6,082 nucleotides of DNA from JAFGIT01 sp016929465 [NCBI: Candidatus Coatesbacteria bacterium] (lineage in GTDB: Bacteria > B130-G9). The notes beneath the pieces are model-generated. The model was given only the letters and a program-made list of their open reading frames with translations, did not search any database and was not told the DNA's origin. How positions within the stretch are numbered: position 1 is the stretch's first letter; each line of letters begins with the position of its first letter. Positions 5,277-6,082 of this stretch are shown here, one piece after another. The translations under genes and the position numbers were made by a program. The stretch lies in assembly GCA_016929465.1 (NCBI GenBank), contig JAFGIT010000347.1, forward strand, positions 1 to 6,082, written 5' to 3'.

Positions 5277-6038
5277 ATGATGGAGATATCAATACTCGCC
5301 CCGATAGTAGCCTTTGTGATTTCATTCGTCTTCCCAATGCTGGGCATGGGCGGTTCTCAGGTCATGGTCCCCGCCCTTCTCTGGATGGGGATGGACTTCA
5401 AGCTAGAGGTCATACCACTCGCCCTGACGCTGAACCTTATCAGCACGCTTTCGGGGACTTTGACCTACGCGAAGGCAAGGCTCATCGATTGGCGGGCGGC
5501 GATACCATTCGCCGCGGGGGCGCTTATATTCGCGCCACTCGGAGCGTGGGCGAATGTCGGCCTCTCGAAGCGTGTACTAGTGATAATTTTCGTTATTCTG
5601 ACCATCAAGGGCATCATTCTCATGGTCGTGGGATGGCGCCCGAAGGCCGTCTCCAACTCGCATGGCGCGAGGATTGCAGTTGGCGCTGGCGGCGGCGGCC
5701 TCCTGGGATTTATATGCGGACTTGTCGGGCGAGGTGGAGGTGCGCTTGCCGTCCCATTTCTCTATGCCACGGGACTCAATGCAAAGCGTGCAGCTGCGAC
5801 CTCGCTCTTCGTCGTCATGTGGTCAACGGCGGCGGCGCTGTTGTCTCACGTGGCGCTATCCGCGAAGCCCGACTGGTCGATATGGCTGCCCTGCATGGTC
5901 GCCACTCTGATAGGCAGTCAGCTCGGTGCGAGGGTCATGACCTTCAAGATGAATCCCAGGATAGTCAGACTTTCTTTTGCAATAGTCCTCGGAATGGTTA
6001 CAGTGATATTGATCTTAACCGACATCATAGGAGATTAG
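5277..6038 (+). CDS. TauE/SafE-family membrane transporter (sulfite/organosulfonate exporter family)
   Basis: The 253-residue integral membrane protein has about eight hydrophobic helices and the two-fold internal repeat typical of TauE/SafE (DUF81). The half-signatures are MLGMGGSQVMVPALLWMG (21-38) and GLVGRGGGALAVPFLYATG (148-166), each a Gly-rich G-x-GG segment followed by VP. Further family-like stretches are the LALTLNLISTLSGTLTYAK helix (48-66) and the RAAATSLFVV helix (171-180). Length is normal for the family. Members export sulfite, sulfoacetate or related anions, but many are uncharacterised, so the substrate is not assigned. ATGs at 5277 and 5280 are both possible; neither has a strong Shine-Dalgarno (GAGAG is very close). 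The MinD/Mrp-type ATPase gene begins 15 nt after its stop, so the two probably form one operon. Confidence 0.87.
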   Translation: MMEISILAPIVAFVISFVFPMLGMGGSQVMVPALLWMGMDFKLEVIPLALTLNLISTLSGTLTYAKARLIDWRAAIPFAAGALIFAPLGAWANVGLSKRVLVIIFVILTIKGIILMVVGWRPKAVSNSHGARIAVGAGGGGLLGFICGLVGRGGGALAVPFLYATGLNAKRAAATSLFVVMWSTAAALLSHVALSAKPDWSIWLPCMVATLIGSQLGARVMTFKMNPRIVRLSFAIVLGMVTVILILTDIIGD

Positions 6039-6053
6039 TATTAGAGGCGTAAT

Positions 6054-6082
6054 ATGCGAATAGCGATTGCCAGTGGCAAAGG
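6054..6082 (+). CDS. MinD/ParA/Mrp-type P-loop ATPase, N-terminal fragment cut by window end
   Basis: Only the first nine codons plus two bases are present: MRIAIASGK, then a partial Gly codon. This is the characteristic start of MinD/Mrp/NifH-related ATPases, whose deviant Walker A motif continues as KGGTGKT. The wording is especially like the MinD-superfamily ATPases with an inserted ferredoxin domain, but the diagnostic cysteines would lie outside the window. AGAGG at 6043-6047, 6 nt before the ATG, supports the start. The gene follows the TauE-type exporter by 15 nt. Confidence 0.7.

Noticed and set aside
5054-6052. Long plus-strand frame of 332 codons overlapping the exporter gene
   Set aside because: It is out of frame with the clear TauE/SafE protein, contains the AIRNPQSAI string produced by the 7-bp repeat, and has an Arg/His/Gly-rich shadow composition.

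Overview
The window looks like bacterial chromosome from a moderately GC-rich, Gram-negative-type bacterium. It carries a Wzy/WaaL-type glycan polymerase or ligase, flagellum-linked small proteins, and a repeat family built on GCCCTGAAGGGG. A candidate phylum of the FCB/PVC/delta-proteobacterial kind (for example Zixibacteria-like) would fit. That is an impression from gene content and repeats, not a phylogenetic result.

Layout. Positions 1-536 hold no gene I can defend, but contain a candidate promoter and a strong leader stem-loop ahead of the first operon. Positions 537-2958 (+) are a two-gene surface-polysaccharide operon: a GT4-family glycosyltransferase followed, with a short overlap, by a multi-pass O-antigen polymerase/ligase-type membrane protein. 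A 64-bp convergent gap contains an imperfect inverted repeat. Positions 3023-4218 (-) hold two small genes: a single-TM, coiled-coil protein with a C-terminal DUF2802/DUF6115-like helical module, and upstream of it a charged 105-residue protein ending in an IDI-type tail. Both resemble poorly characterised proteins found in flagellar/chemotaxis operons. A TAAAGTTT box like the -35 of the flagellar sigma-28 lies just upstream of them.

Positions 4219-4641 are intergenic and contain a small array of REP-like GCCCTGAAGGGG units, part of a dispersed intergenic repeat, and a candidate promoter. Positions 4642-5047 (+) are a HEPN/MNT toxin-antitoxin-type module. The MNT nucleotidyltransferase is intact, but the overlapping HEPN partner stops after 28 codons, just before a second copy of the dispersed repeat. 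Positions 5048-5276 hold that repeat, a 7-bp tandem repeat and a duplicated octamer. Positions 5277-6038 (+) encode a TauE/SafE-family membrane exporter. It is followed after 15 nt by the first ten codons of a MinD/ParA/Mrp-type P-loop ATPase that runs off the window.

How the genes fit together: the first two plausibly build or attach a surface glycan. The minus-strand pair probably belongs to motility. The MNT/HEPN remnant is a decayed defence/toxin-antitoxin cassette flanked by repeats. TauE and the ATPase start a separate operon. I see no clearly new system. The items most worth checking are the repeat-flanked broken HEPN gene, the orphan flagellar-type pair with its possible sigma-28 promoter, and the REP-like array.
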